Source: Chryseobacterium foetidum (GTDB lineage: Bacteria; Bacteroidota; Bacteroidia; Flavobacteriales; Weeksellaceae). From it: 64,000 nucleotides of DNA. Positions 16,877 to 26,627 of this stretch are shown here, piece by piece (positions within the stretch are counted from its first letter, which is position 1; the number at the start of each line of letters is the position of its first letter). A program made the position numbers and the translations under genes. The notes beneath the pieces were generated by a model. That model saw only the letters and a list, made by a program, of their open reading frames with translations, was not told the origin of the DNA and made no database searches. The stretch spans positions 62,001 through 126,000 of the forward strand of contig NZ_JAMXIA010000001.1 of NCBI RefSeq assembly GCF_025457425.1. Reading direction: 5' to 3'.

Positions 16877-16939
16877 TTGCTTTTCGTCTATTGAATTAAA
16901 ACTATCCAATAAATAAAATCTATAATTGTTTTTGGTTTC

Positions 16940-16970
16940 AATAAAAAAAAGCTCTCAAATTTGAGAGCTG
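16940..16970 (-). terminator. Intrinsic terminator of the M16 peptidase gene
   Basis: AGCTCTCAAATTTGAGAGCT (16950-16969) is a perfect palindrome. On the minus strand it is followed by eight T residues. Confidence 0.85.
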
Positions 16971-16978
16971 ATTTGGTT

Positions 16979-19918
16979 TTAATATCCGAAGATTTCTGTA
17001 AGGCTCAGCTTTTTCACTTCGCCTAATTTCTTCATATCCTCTTCCTTCACTTTATCTTTAGAAGCTACAATGCAATACGTGTAATTCTTATTTTTCATTT
17101 CCTTATTGTGGAAATTGTTGAGATCCGAAAAATTAAGTTTCGGAGACTGATCGTAGACATTTTTTCTCATGTCAAAATTGTTTCCGAGTCTTTGGGCGGC
17201 AAGATAATTAAAAATGATTCCATCCTGAGTGATTCTTTCAGCAGCAATCGATTTTCTTAAAGAATTTTTGGCTGTTTCGACCAACTGCTCAGATTTCGGA
17301 AGTTCATTCAGAAGCTCGTTCATAGCGACAGTTGCATCATTAAATTTATCAGCCTGCGTTCCTACATAAGCAATCACTGAACTTTTATCTTCTTTTTTGG
17401 AAGGCATCGAGTAGGCAGAATAGCTTGAGTACGCCAAAGCTTTAGACTCTCTGATGGTCTGGAACACGATGGAACCCATTCCGCTGCCGAAATAATTATT
17501 GAAGAGCTGAGCCGTCGGTGTGATTGTAGGATTGTAAAGTTCGCCATTTTTTACCCAAAAAACTTCAGCCTGAACCATATCAAAATCGGAAAACAGAACT
17601 TTGTTTTTGTCGGATGAAATTTGGGTAAACGTTTTCGATTTCGGCATATCCTTTAAATCTGATGCCACAGGATGGATAGGTTTTAAAGATGCAGTCACTT
17701 CAGTTCCGGTTTTTGGTCCGTAATAAAGAACTTTATGCTTGAATGTGAATAAATCTTTCAGGATTTTAACCAAATCTTCGGCCTTCAACGCATCCAGTTC
17801 AGCATCACTCAAAACATTATTGAAAGGATTCTGAGCACCGTACTGTGCATAGCTTCTCAATCCAGCCATAATTGATCCTTTGTTCTGCTTGGCATTGTCT
17901 CTTGCCTTTCTCAGACGGACTTTATAAGCTTCCAAAGCTGCCTGATCTGCCTGACAGTTTTTAATTAAATCTTCAAAAAGCGCTGCTGTTTTCTCAAAGT
18001 TTTCGTTTAAACCTTCAAGTGAGATGTAGGTCGTTTCATTTCCGGCTCCTACGTTAAAGCTGGAAGCCAGTTTGTAAAACTCTTTACTGATATCTTCTGA
18101 AGATTTATTTTTCGTACCTAAATACTGAAGATATTCTGCTGCCAGAGGCAACATTTTATTGCTCCATTTTCCAGCCTCGAAATAGTAATACATTCTGAAT
18201 AATGCATTATCACTGTTTTTAACGGAAAGAACATCCACCGTTCCCAGTTTGTTTTTCGTTATGTCCTTTTCAAAATTCAGCCAGATCGGGGAAATGGCAT
18301 TTTCAGGCATTGCATCGATCTTTTTCAGGAACGGAGACTGATCTTCTCTGTTCACCGAAACCGGAGTGATGGTCGGTTTTTCAACTTTAGCGATATTTTT
18401 GTCTTCGCCTTTTCGTTTATAAATCGATACGTAATTGTTGTCCTGAAGATATTTTGAAGCGAAATCCATAATATCTTTCTTGGTAATCGCAGAAATCTCT
18501 TTCACATATTCCAAAGAAACTTTGTGGTCAATTTCAGATGTAAATTCACTCATCAGAATATCGGCTCTTGAAGAATATTTTTCGTCCCGCTGAATGATGC
18601 TTTTCTTTTCATTGTTGACGATAGACTGGATCAAATCTTCAGAGAAATCTCCTTTTCTAAGCTTTTCAATCTGTTGAAGGAGTAAATTTTTGACTTCATC
18701 CAAAGACTGACCTTCCGTAGGTCTTCCGCTCAATAATAAAGTGGAATAATCTTTTAAAACATAAGGGAAAGCGCTTGCCCCGAGGAGTTTTTGTTTTTTA
18801 ACTAAATTTAAATCAATCAATCCTGCCTGTCCGTTAGTCAGCATACTTCCCACCAGATTCAGCATTCTCGCATCTTTGGTTGTTGCGCCCGGAAATCTGA
18901 AGCCCATCAGTAAACTTTCAGGATTCGGGCCAAAAACTTCTTTTGTCACGGGAGAAGTGATCGCTTTTTCCTGTCCGACAACATAATTGGGAACTGCCTT
19001 TTGCTTCATGTAAGAAAAAGCCTTGTCGATTTTGGCAATTATTTCATCAGGATTAAAATCTCCCGACATGATGATTCCCATATTATTGGGAACATAATAA
19101 TTATTGTAATATTCTCTGATCGCCTTTAGTGAAGGGTTTTTCAGGTGCTCAACCGTTCCGATTGTAGTCTGTTTTCCGTAATTGTTGTTCGGGAAAATAG
19201 CTGCAAAGAATGCTTCATAAGATTTATCGTCATCGTCATCCAAAGCTCTGTTTTTCTCTTCATAAACCGCTTCGAGCTCAGTATGGAAAAGCCTCAGAAT
19301 CGGTGCTCTGAATCTCTCGCCCTGCAATGCCAGAAATTTATCAACCGCATTCGCCGGAATATCTTCTGTATACACCGTTTGCTCCACCGATGTGAAGGCG
19401 TTTGTGCCGTCGCCACCCATAGAAGCCATCATTTTATCGTATTCGTTGGCGATAGCATATTTTGCTGCTTCACCGGAAACTTTATCAATGTTTTTGTAAA
19501 TCTCTTTTCTCTTTGCTTCGTCTTTCGTCTGATTGTATTGTTCGTACAAAGCATCAATCTGATCCAGTAAAGGCTTTTCCTTAGCCCAGTCTTTAGAACC
19601 GAACTTATCTGTGCCTTTGAAAAGCATGTGCTCAAGGTAATGAGCCAAACCTGTGTGGTCGGCCGGATCGGTTTTGCTCCCTGCTTTTGTCGCAATATAA
19701 GTCTGGATTCTCGGCTCCTTATTGGTCGGACTTAAAATGACCGTCAAACCGTTTTTTAAAGTATAATATCTTGCAGAGGTGGGATCGTTGGTCACGTATT
19801 TATATGTGTAACCGTTAGATTTTGCTTCCTTCCACTGGAAATCCTGCGCGTGCGCACAGACACAGAAACTTGCTGCTGCAATGCTTGTGGCAATGGTCAG
19901 TTTTTTGAAAAAATTCAT
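16979..19918 (-). CDS. Secreted M16 family zinc peptidase (pitrilysin-like, two tandem units)
   Basis: 979 residues with a signal peptide ending in CVCAHAQ. The N-terminal M16 unit has the inverted zinc motif HYLEH (His93, Glu96, His97) in GLAHYLEHMLFKGT and the distal Glu in EAVYEEKNRAL. The second half (~520-979) repeats the fold without the zinc motif, as expected for the inactive partner, so the two form a clamshell. It degrades peptides or small proteins in the periplasm. Monocistronic; the aminotransferase gene ends 18 bp upstream and the two may be cotranscribed. Confidence 0.92.
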   Translation of the reverse strand: MNFFKKLTIATSIAAASFCVCAHAQDFQWKEAKSNGYTYKYVTNDPTSARYYTLKNGLTVILSPTNKEPRIQTYIATKAGSKTDPADHTGLAHYLEHMLFKGTDKFGSKDWAKEKPLLDQIDALYEQYNQTKDEAKRKEIYKNIDKVSGEAAKYAIANEYDKMMASMGGDGTNAFTSVEQTVYTEDIPANAVDKFLALQGERFRAPILRLFHTELEAVYEEKNRALDDDDDKSYEAFFAAIFPNNNYGKQTTIGTVEHLKNPSLKAIREYYNNYYVPNNMGIIMSGDFNPDEIIAKIDKAFSYMKQKAVPNYVVGQEKAITSPVTKEVFGPNPESLLMGFRFPGATTKDARMLNLVGSMLTNGQAGLIDLNLVKKQKLLGASAFPYVLKDYSTLLLSGRPTEGQSLDEVKNLLLQQIEKLRKGDFSEDLIQSIVNNEKKSIIQRDEKYSSRADILMSEFTSEIDHKVSLEYVKEISAITKKDIMDFASKYLQDNNYVSIYKRKGEDKNIAKVEKPTITPVSVNREDQSPFLKKIDAMPENAISPIWLNFEKDITKNKLGTVDVLSVKNSDNALFRMYYYFEAGKWSNKMLPLAAEYLQYLGTKNKSSEDISKEFYKLASSFNVGAGNETTYISLEGLNENFEKTAALFEDLIKNCQADQAALEAYKVRLRKARDNAKQNKGSIMAGLRSYAQYGAQNPFNNVLSDAELDALKAEDLVKILKDLFTFKHKVLYYGPKTGTEVTASLKPIHPVASDLKDMPKSKTFTQISSDKNKVLFSDFDMVQAEVFWVKNGELYNPTITPTAQLFNNYFGSGMGSIVFQTIRESKALAYSSYSAYSMPSKKEDKSSVIAYVGTQADKFNDATVAMNELLNELPKSEQLVETAKNSLRKSIAAERITQDGIIFNYLAAQRLGNNFDMRKNVYDQSPKLNFSDLNNFHNKEMKNKNYTYCIVASKDKVKEEDMKKLGEVKKLSLTEIFGY

Positions 19919-19936
19919 CTGATAAATTTGTGTTTT

Positions 19937-21130
19937 TTAACTGTATTTTTCTAAAGTTTCTTTAATTCTTCTCATCGCTTCTCTCAATTCTTCTTCTGAA
20001 GCTGCATAGGAAAATCTAATACATTCAGGGCTTCCAAAAGAAACTCCGCCGACGCAGCCTACGTGAGCATTTTCCAGAAGGAACATCGCAAAATCGTCAG
20101 CATCTTTTATTTCAGTTCCGTTCAAAGTTTTTCCGATGTAATAAGAAATATCAGGGAAGAAATAGAAGGCAGCTTTAGGCAAAAGAACCTTGAAACCTGT
20201 GATCTCTTTCATCAGCTCAAACATCAGATTTCTTCTTTGTTCGAAAGCATTGATCATGTATTTGTATTCTGACGGATCTGTTTTTAAAGCTACAATTGAA
20301 GCTCTTTGAGCAACAGTATTCGCTCCGCTTGTCATTTGTCCCTGTACTTTTTCGCAGGCTTTTGCCAGCCATTCCGGGCACGCTGAATAACCGATTCTCC
20401 ATCCTGTCATCGCAAAAGCTTTGGACATTCCGTTGATTACTGCGGTTTGTTCGTACACTTCAGGAAACTGTGCGATAGAAGTGGTTTTGGTTTCGTAATT
20501 AATATATTCGTAGATTTCGTCTGAAATTACCGTTACGTGAGGATATTTCGCAATTACTTTTGCCAAAGATTTCAATTCATCGTACGTGTAATAACCTCCT
20601 GAAGGATTGCACGGCGAACTGAAAAGTATTGCCTTTGTTTTATCATTTATGGCCTCTTCAAGCTGCTCAGCAGTAATTTTGAAGTCGGTAACGTATGATG
20701 TTGGAAGCATTATGGAATTTCCGCCCATCATTTTTACCATTTCATCATAACTCACCCAGTAAGGCGTAGGAAGAATTACTTCATCTCCATCGTTGACAAT
20801 GGCAGCCAAAACATTAATGATGGCCTGCTTTGCACCGTTGGAAACACAAATCTGTGCAGGTTTATAATCTAATTTATTATCTCTTTTTAATTTATCTGAA
20901 ATCGCCTGACGCAATTCTAAAAATCCCGGAACAGGTGAGTAGTGGCTGTAATTTTCGTTGATGGCATCAAAAGCAGCCTGTTTGATATTGTCGGGAACAT
21001 CGAAATCCGGTTCACCTAAAGTTAAGCTTATAACATCAATGCCTTCGGCCTTCATCTCTCTTGCCTTGTTAGACATCACAAAAGTCTGTGAGTAACCCAG
21101 TCTGTTTACTCTATCTGATAGTTTATTCAT
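19937..21130 (-). CDS. Class I pyridoxal-phosphate aminotransferase (aspartate aminotransferase-like)
   Basis: 397 residues of fold-type I. NPSGGYYTYDEL (Asn in the PLP pocket), VISDEIYEYI (Asp204) and SKAFAMTGWRIGYSA with the Schiff-base Lys237 are present, together with a C-terminal Arg in ECIRFSYAASEEELREAM that binds the substrate carboxylate. The length and motifs match the aspartate/prephenate aminotransferase branch (subgroup 1-gamma). It moves amino groups between aspartate and 2-oxoglutarate or related acids. The promoter is at 21151-21180. Confidence 0.88.
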   Translation of the reverse strand: MNKLSDRVNRLGYSQTFVMSNKAREMKAEGIDVISLTLGEPDFDVPDNIKQAAFDAINENYSHYSPVPGFLELRQAISDKLKRDNKLDYKPAQICVSNGAKQAIINVLAAIVNDGDEVILPTPYWVSYDEMVKMMGGNSIMLPTSYVTDFKITAEQLEEAINDKTKAILFSSPCNPSGGYYTYDELKSLAKVIAKYPHVTVISDEIYEYINYETKTTSIAQFPEVYEQTAVINGMSKAFAMTGWRIGYSACPEWLAKACEKVQGQMTSGANTVAQRASIVALKTDPSEYKYMINAFEQRRNLMFELMKEITGFKVLLPKAAFYFFPDISYYIGKTLNGTEIKDADDFAMFLLENAHVGCVGGVSFGSPECIRFSYAASEEELREAMRRIKETLEKYS

Positions 21131-21150
21131 GAATCTTTTTGTCTTTCGAA

Positions 21151-21180
21151 CAAATATATAAATTATGATTGTGACAAAAA
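21151..21180 (-). promoter_or_regulatory. Promoter of the aminotransferase gene
   Basis: On the minus strand TTTTTG is followed after 16 bp by TATATTTG (21151-21158), close to the Bacteroidota consensus. The start codon is about 21 bp further on. Confidence 0.55.
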
Positions 21181-21290
21181 ACTAAAATACCACAGATTAA
21201 TACATTTTTAAGCATGACAAGAGTTGTTAAATATAGATAAATTCACTCTTTCAAGAGATTTTTTATTTATTTTTGAGAAAATTTAAAAAA

Positions 21291-22112
21291 ATGATAAGAC
21301 TTTTATTTCTACTCGTAGCAACAACACTTGCCGGACAAAACTACAGATTCGTTTATGAGTATAAATTCCGTCCTGATGTTGCTTCCAGAGATTCTTTGGT
21401 AACAGACTACATGAATCTCGATACCGATGGAAAAGAATCTTATTTCTACAACGCCGCAAAATTTGAAAAAGATTCTGTCTATGCTGCCACCAAAGATTCC
21501 AAAGTGCTTTCAGAGTTCAAAAATTTTGACAGAAACCTTACCTACACCATTCACAAAACCTATTCTCCAAAGAGTATCAACTTTTACGATAAATTTCAAA
21601 CGGCAAATCTTGTTATCAAAGAAGAAAAATTTCCGGTCTGGAAAGTTCAGAACGAGTTTAAAAAAATCGGAGATATCAACTGTCAGAAAGCCACAGCAGA
21701 TTACAGAGGAAGAAGCTGGACAGCATGGTTCAGTAAAGATTATCCGATAAGCGACGGACCTTACAAGTTTTCAGGTTTGCCGGGGCTTGTTGTTCAGATT
21801 AATGATACTGAGAATGATCATCAGTTTAATTTAATTCAAATTAAAAAGACACAAAATACGTACAGTTTCTTACCTAAATCCAACAGGGAAATCAGCGAAA
21901 AGGAATTCAAAAAGCTTTGGGCCGATTACCGTTTTACTCCGGATGAAATCAACAGTATGAACATCAATTCAAAGGAAGGAAACATGACTGTACAGTTGAA
22001 AGACGGCTACACGAGCAAAATCAGCCTTGATAAAGTAAAAAAAACAAAGGATATGGATGCAGCACTTTCTTTAATTCTGTCAAAGTCTAAAAACAGGATT
22101 GAGAGAGATTAA
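21291..22112 (+). CDS. GLPGLI family secreted protein
   Basis: About 273 residues. A signal peptide MIRLLFLLVATTLAGQ is followed by the mature chain with the family-defining motif KFSGLPGLVVQI. GLPGLI proteins are beta-rich and found in Bacteroidota, with unknown function. ATG at 21291 is chosen; an upstream TTG at 21273 would add charged residues before the signal peptide. It is 62 bp ahead of rsmG but that gene has its own promoter. Confidence 0.88.
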   Translation: MIRLLFLLVATTLAGQNYRFVYEYKFRPDVASRDSLVTDYMNLDTDGKESYFYNAAKFEKDSVYAATKDSKVLSEFKNFDRNLTYTIHKTYSPKSINFYDKFQTANLVIKEEKFPVWKVQNEFKKIGDINCQKATADYRGRSWTAWFSKDYPISDGPYKFSGLPGLVVQINDTENDHQFNLIQIKKTQNTYSFLPKSNREISEKEFKKLWADYRFTPDEINSMNINSKEGNMTVQLKDGYTSKISLDKVKKTKDMDAALSLILSKSKNRIERD

Positions 22113-22124
22113 TTTCGCATAAAC

Positions 22125-22155
22125 TTGATTAGAGAAACTAAAAACTTTATTTTTG
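22125..22155 (+). promoter_or_regulatory. Promoter of rsmG
   Basis: TTG (22125-22127), 20 bp, then TATTTTTG (22148-22155), a close match to the Bacteroidota TTG/TAnnTTTG promoter. The start codon is 20 bp downstream. Confidence 0.65.
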
Positions 22156-22174
22156 CTCAATTATACTATTTAAG

Positions 22175-22810
22175 ATGTCTACAGCGTTATTATTAAAATA
22201 TTTTCCCGATCTCACAGATGTACAGAAAGAACAGTTTGCCAAACTCGAAGGTTTGTACGGAGAATGGAATGAAAAAATAAACGTGATCTCCCGAAAGGAT
22301 ATGGAATCGCTTTATGAAAAGCACATTCTGCACTCTCTGGGAATTGCAAAAGTTATGGAATTTGCTCCAGGAACTAAAGTTTTAGACATCGGCACCGGCG
22401 GCGGTTTTCCCGGAATTCCTTTGGCAATTCTGTTTCCGGAAACTCAGTTTACGCTGATCGATTCTATTGGAAAGAAAATCACCGTTGTGAACGCAGTGGC
22501 TGAAGGCGTAGGATTAACCAATGTAACAGCCATTCACGGAAGAGCTGAGAAGCTGAAAGAAAAATTCCATTTTGTGGTCAGCAGGGCAGTGACGCAGATG
22601 CCGGAATTTCTTCGTTGGCTGAAAGGAAAATTTGAAAAAGAACAGATGAACCAAAAACACAACGGAGTTCTTTATCTGAAGGGCGGAGAGCTTGCTGAAG
22701 AGCTTGCCGGATTGAAGTGTGAAATATTCAATCTGAAAAATTATTTTGATGAAGAATTTTATGACACTAAAAAAGTAGTTTATTTATCAAAAGGTAATTT
22801 TAATTCTTGA
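22175..22810 (+). CDS. rsmG: 16S rRNA (guanine-N7) methyltransferase RsmG
   Basis: 211 residues. It methylates N7 of G527 in 16S rRNA (E. coli numbering) using SAM. The N-terminal WNEKINVISRKD segment is diagnostic for RsmG/GidB. The SAM-binding motif VLDIGTGGGFPGIPLAI spans residues 69-85, with FTLIDSIGKKI next and HGRAEKL and VSRAV segments later. It has a normal length. It has its own promoter just upstream and is followed by a lipoprotein gene after 63 bp. Confidence 0.95.
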   Translation: MSTALLLKYFPDLTDVQKEQFAKLEGLYGEWNEKINVISRKDMESLYEKHILHSLGIAKVMEFAPGTKVLDIGTGGGFPGIPLAILFPETQFTLIDSIGKKITVVNAVAEGVGLTNVTAIHGRAEKLKEKFHFVVSRAVTQMPEFLRWLKGKFEKEQMNQKHNGVLYLKGGELAEELAGLKCEIFNLKNYFDEEFYDTKKVVYLSKGNFNS

Positions 22811-22873
22811 TTTGAATAGCATAAGGAATAATTTTTGATGAAAATTTAAAATATCTGAATAAAATTTAATGTA

Positions 22874-23281
22874 ATGAAAAATCTACTCAACATAGGCTTT
22901 ATTGCCATTCTTTCAGGCCTAACATTCACCTCCTGTAATGATAATGAAGATTATGAAACCATACAGTCGGTGGAAAAAGTAAAAATTGACAGCGTTGCGA
23001 TTGTAAACGATACCATGAGCGTCTTTGATGTACAAAGCATCAGAACCTATCAGAAATTTACGCAGCAATGTGAAGGTTTTTACGGTTATGATTACGTTCA
23101 TACTGCAGATTTCGACAGAAACGTGACCGCTTATAAGTTTAAAACCAATGCCAACTGTGGCTCGGGAACTTTCAAAGGCTTTAATCAGATCAACTTTGCT
23201 CCGAAAGTGGCCGGAACTTATAATTTTAAATTCTGGACCGGTGATACCACTTTCATAACAAAAACAATTGTAGTTCAATAA
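22874..23281 (+). CDS. Small lipoprotein, function unknown
   Basis: 135 residues. A lipoprotein signal ends at TFTSC-NDNEDYE, with Cys20-21 as the lipid-attachment site; the acidic residues after Cys are the flavobacterial surface-export type (LES) pattern. The mature part is about 110 residues with beta-strand character and two Cys (QQCEGF and NANCGSG) that could form a disulfide. TAA ends right before the next ATG at 23282, so the two are coupled. Not recognised beyond that. Confidence 0.75.
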   Translation: MKNLLNIGFIAILSGLTFTSCNDNEDYETIQSVEKVKIDSVAIVNDTMSVFDVQSIRTYQKFTQQCEGFYGYDYVHTADFDRNVTAYKFKTNANCGSGTFKGFNQINFAPKVAGTYNFKFWTGDTTFITKTIVVQ

Positions 23282-23833
23282 ATGAAATATAGATTCTCAG
23301 CTTTTTTACTTTTAATGTCTTTTGTCTTTATTTCAGCTCAGAAAATCTACTGGAGTGAAGGGAGGAAACTTACTTGGGACGATTTTAAAAGCAAAACAAA
23401 TATTCTAAAAGGCGCTGAAGTAGTTGCCTTTACCAACTGTGGCTGGGAACATTCCGCAAAAACAACAACGAACCCGAAAGCTCCTGTTGAAATGAAAATT
23501 CTGACTGTCTTTAATCCTGAAAAATCATGGAAAGATGTGACAAGAATTAATGATTATGTGCTTTTGCATGAGCAGAAACATTTTGATATAGCTGAAATGT
23601 TTGCGCGAAAATTCAGAAAAGAGGCATCAGAAAAAATTAAAACTTCCGCTGATTATAAGAAGCTTTTCAATACGCTCTACAAGAATATTTTGACGGAATA
23701 CAAAAACTTCCAGCGTAAGTATGATGCCGAAACGGATCATGGAAACAACAGGGAAAAGCAGGAGTATTACAATAATTTTATCAGTGAGGAACTGCAAAAA
23801 CTAAATAACTACCGATACATTGAAGTTTCTTAA
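23282..23833 (+). CDS. DUF922-like secreted putative zinc metalloprotease
   Basis: 183 residues with a signal peptide (MKYRFSAFLLLMSFVFISAQ). The motif LLHEQKHFDIAE gives His96-Glu97-x-x-His100, an HExxH zinc-binding site, in the pattern of the DUF922 family. The segment after it is helical and Lys-rich. Proteolytic activity is inferred from the motif; no substrate is known. ATG is directly after the stop of the lipoprotein gene, and its own end overlaps the next gene's TTG start by 14 bp, so all three are probably one transcript. Confidence 0.8.
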   Translation: MKYRFSAFLLLMSFVFISAQKIYWSEGRKLTWDDFKSKTNILKGAEVVAFTNCGWEHSAKTTTNPKAPVEMKILTVFNPEKSWKDVTRINDYVLLHEQKHFDIAEMFARKFRKEASEKIKTSADYKKLFNTLYKNILTEYKNFQRKYDAETDHGNNREKQEYYNNFISEELQKLNNYRYIEVS

Positions 23834-26519
23834 TAAAATAATCGATGAACTGCTGGCTCAGGAAAGCGATCTTTCTAAATTCAGCATTGTTTTGCCGGGG
23901 AAAAGACCTATAGTTTTCATCCGCCAGATTCTCGAAGAAAAAAAATATTCCGGTTTTTTGCCGGATTTTTTTACGGTGGAAGATCTGATCGTGGATATTG
24001 TTGATCAACAGCCCATTCAGGGGATTTCTCTGTGGTTGTTTTCCTATGATGTTTACAGAAAACTCAATCTCATTCCGCAGGATAGTTTTTCAGACTTTCT
24101 GAAATGGTTTCCGACATTACAAAAGGATTGGGATGACATTCTGAAATTTTCAGATTCCGACACCGCAGTTTTGCAGTACATGTTTGATGAAGAACGCATC
24201 AAAGAATGGGCTCAGGATTTGGGTGATCAGGATGAAGTTCCTCGTAAAAAGTTCCTGAATTTCTGGCGTAACATGAATATTTATTTGCCGGCTCTGAAAT
24301 CCGCGTTGCTTGAAAAAAACTGGGCAACGTCGGGAATGATTCATGAAATAGCGACGGAAAAAATTCAAAAATATGCCACAGAGACGGATAAAAAATTTGT
24401 TTTCTGCGGATTCAATGCTTTTACACCTGTAGAAGAAAAACTGGTACGAAACCTTTTGCAGTGGGATAAAGCACAGTGTTATTTTCAGGGAGACCGATAT
24501 TATTTCGACGATGAAAGACAGGAAGCAGGGAAATTCCTGAGAGATCACAAAACATGGAAAGAATTCAATGACAGCCGTGAATTTACATGGATTGAAAATG
24601 ATTTTAACCAGCCTAAAAATATTAAGGTTTATGAAGTTTCGGGGAATATCACACAGACCAAAATTTTGCCTGAAATCTTTAGAGAAAGCCTTGATGCCGA
24701 CTATTCTGATACTGCCGTCGTGCTTTTGGATGAAAATCTTTTGCCCGCAAGTCTTGATGTGATGCATGCCGTGGATCATCTGAATATTACAATGGGGTTT
24801 CCGTTAAAAAACCTGTCTTTTTCAAATGCTGTAAAACAACTTTTTTATCTTCAGAAACAGCTTGAGAAGAATAAAACAACGTATTATTACAGAGATATTT
24901 ATCCAATTCTGGAAGAACTTCCTGCGTCGGAATCTGACGAGAAGATTATTTCAAATTTTAAATCAAAAATAGAGGAGAGAAACATCGTTTACATTTCGCG
25001 AAACCTTTTCTCAGAACTGCTTTCGGAGCTTTCTTATTTTAAACTTTTGCTGAAAGCTGATTCGGCTCAGATTTATCTTGATTTGCTGACAGACTTTTGT
25101 GTTGGTTTGAAGTGGCTTGAAATCGACGATATTCAGTACGAAAATATTTCTCATTTCGAAAATGCTTTCAGGCTTTTGAAAAACCAGATTCTTCCGTATC
25201 AGTTTGATATTAAAATGGAAACGCTCGAGGTTTTGATTAATCAGCATATCAACACAGAAAGTATTGATTTTCAGGGCGAACCTCTGAAAGGCCTTCAGGT
25301 AATGGGACTTTTGGAAACACGTTTGCTCAACTTTAAAAACGTCATTCTCTTATCGGTAAACGAAGGAAAACTTCCCCTCGGAAATTCTCAGAACACCTAC
25401 ATTCCTTTTGACATCAGAAGGCATTTTGAGCTTCATACTTACCTTGAAAATGACAGTATCTATGCCTACCATTTTTACCGCTTGATTCAGGATGCTGAGA
25501 ATGTGCATTTGCTTTACAATGCTTTGAGTTCGGGAGTCAATACAGGCGAAAAAAGCCGTTTCATCACGCAAATCGAGATGGAAAGCAGTCACAACATCGA
25601 GCATTTGATCATAGAAAACACCAGCGAGCCAATAAAAACGGAACCGATTGAAATCCAGAAAACTGAAGCCGTAATGCAGAAACTTCAGAGCTGGAAAGAG
25701 AGAGTATCAGCTTCACATTTAACGAGCTATCTTTATAATCCTGTTGATTTTTACACTTCGAAAATTTTAAATACATCTGAAACCGACGAAATTGAAGAAG
25801 AACTTTCTGTAAGAAATTATGGGAATTTGGTTCATTATTCACTTCAGGATATTTATGAAGGATTAAAAGGTAAAGTATTAAAGGAAAGTGATTTACAGAA
25901 ATCAATTCAAGCAATTGATCACTATATTGACGGAGCCATTGAAAAGTTGAAACATCAACCCGAATTTTACGAAAAAGGAATGAACTTCATTCACAGAGCC
26001 ATCGCTAAAAAGGTGATTGCATCTGTTTTAAATTTTGACCTTGACCTGATAAAAGCCGGAAACGAACTGAAGATTATCGATATCGAAAGAAAATTTGAAA
26101 ATGTAGATTTTTACATCGATGAAGATTCAAAAGATAAAATATCTTTTTATGGGTATATCGACCGCATTGATCAGCTAAACGGAACCATCAGAATCATCGA
26201 TTACAAAACCGCAAAAACAAAAAATCTGACGATCAAAATTGATGAACTGAATCAGGATGATTATTTCCAGAACAGCGACCGCAAACAGGCGATGCAGCTT
26301 TGTCTGTACCAATACGTTGTTCAGAGTCTTCCCGAATTTTGGGGACTTCCGGTACAAACAGGAATCTGGAGTTTTGCTGATGCCAAAAAAGGAGTAGTGG
26401 CGCTGGAATTTGCTCAGGGAGAATTGCAGAATGCAATGGTTTCTATACAGAATTTAATTCTTGAGATTTTAAATCCTGAAATAAGTTTTGTGGAAAATGT
26501 GAAAACTTACGCAAATTAA
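23820..26519 (+). CDS. AddB-like PD-(D/E)XK nuclease (RecB-family subunit)
   Basis: 899 residues. The N-terminal part (FSIVLPGKRPIVFIRQIL) and the central region resemble the inactive helicase domains of AddB. The C-terminal nuclease domain shows GNLVHYSLQDIY, YIDRID (Asp781) and IIDYKTAK (Asp794, Lys796), the RecB-type catalytic core. The N-terminal loop lacks a clear Walker A, and the C-terminal Cys cluster of Bacillus AddB is not seen (the first position reads YLYNPVDFY). TTG at 23820 is the best start; it overlaps the DUF922 stop. The AddA partner is not in this window. It would act in double-strand break end processing. Confidence 0.82.
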   Translation: MKFLNKIIDELLAQESDLSKFSIVLPGKRPIVFIRQILEEKKYSGFLPDFFTVEDLIVDIVDQQPIQGISLWLFSYDVYRKLNLIPQDSFSDFLKWFPTLQKDWDDILKFSDSDTAVLQYMFDEERIKEWAQDLGDQDEVPRKKFLNFWRNMNIYLPALKSALLEKNWATSGMIHEIATEKIQKYATETDKKFVFCGFNAFTPVEEKLVRNLLQWDKAQCYFQGDRYYFDDERQEAGKFLRDHKTWKEFNDSREFTWIENDFNQPKNIKVYEVSGNITQTKILPEIFRESLDADYSDTAVVLLDENLLPASLDVMHAVDHLNITMGFPLKNLSFSNAVKQLFYLQKQLEKNKTTYYYRDIYPILEELPASESDEKIISNFKSKIEERNIVYISRNLFSELLSELSYFKLLLKADSAQIYLDLLTDFCVGLKWLEIDDIQYENISHFENAFRLLKNQILPYQFDIKMETLEVLINQHINTESIDFQGEPLKGLQVMGLLETRLLNFKNVILLSVNEGKLPLGNSQNTYIPFDIRRHFELHTYLENDSIYAYHFYRLIQDAENVHLLYNALSSGVNTGEKSRFITQIEMESSHNIEHLIIENTSEPIKTEPIEIQKTEAVMQKLQSWKERVSASHLTSYLYNPVDFYTSKILNTSETDEIEEELSVRNYGNLVHYSLQDIYEGLKGKVLKESDLQKSIQAIDHYIDGAIEKLKHQPEFYEKGMNFIHRAIAKKVIASVLNFDLDLIKAGNELKIIDIERKFENVDFYIDEDSKDKISFYGYIDRIDQLNGTIRIIDYKTAKTKNLTIKIDELNQDDYFQNSDRKQAMQLCLYQYVVQSLPEFWGLPVQTGIWSFADAKKGVVALEFAQGELQNAMVSIQNLILEILNPEISFVENVKTYAN

Positions 26520-26539
26520 AACTTGCTTAAATTTTAAAA

Positions 26540-26614
26540 CTCTCGCAAATTTTGCAGATTTAGCTGATTTATTTTAATGTTTCAAATCTGCTAAATTCGT
26601 AAAATCTGCGAGAG
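26540..26614. repeat. Imperfect palindromic element between convergent genes
   Basis: The 31-bp arms 26540-26570 (starts CTCTCGCAAATTTTGC) and 26584-26614 match each other in reverse complement at 26 of 31 positions. The element is between the AddB-like gene (plus) and the acyl-CoA dehydrogenase (minus) and could end transcription in both directions. It looks like an interspersed Chryseobacterium palindrome. Confidence 0.65.
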
Positions 26615-26627
26615 ACATTATTTATTT

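Noticed and set aside
24150..24779. A 209-codon open frame on the minus strand
   Set aside because: It is antisense to the AddB-like gene, whose protein is supported by nuclease motifs; the antisense product has no recognisable features.
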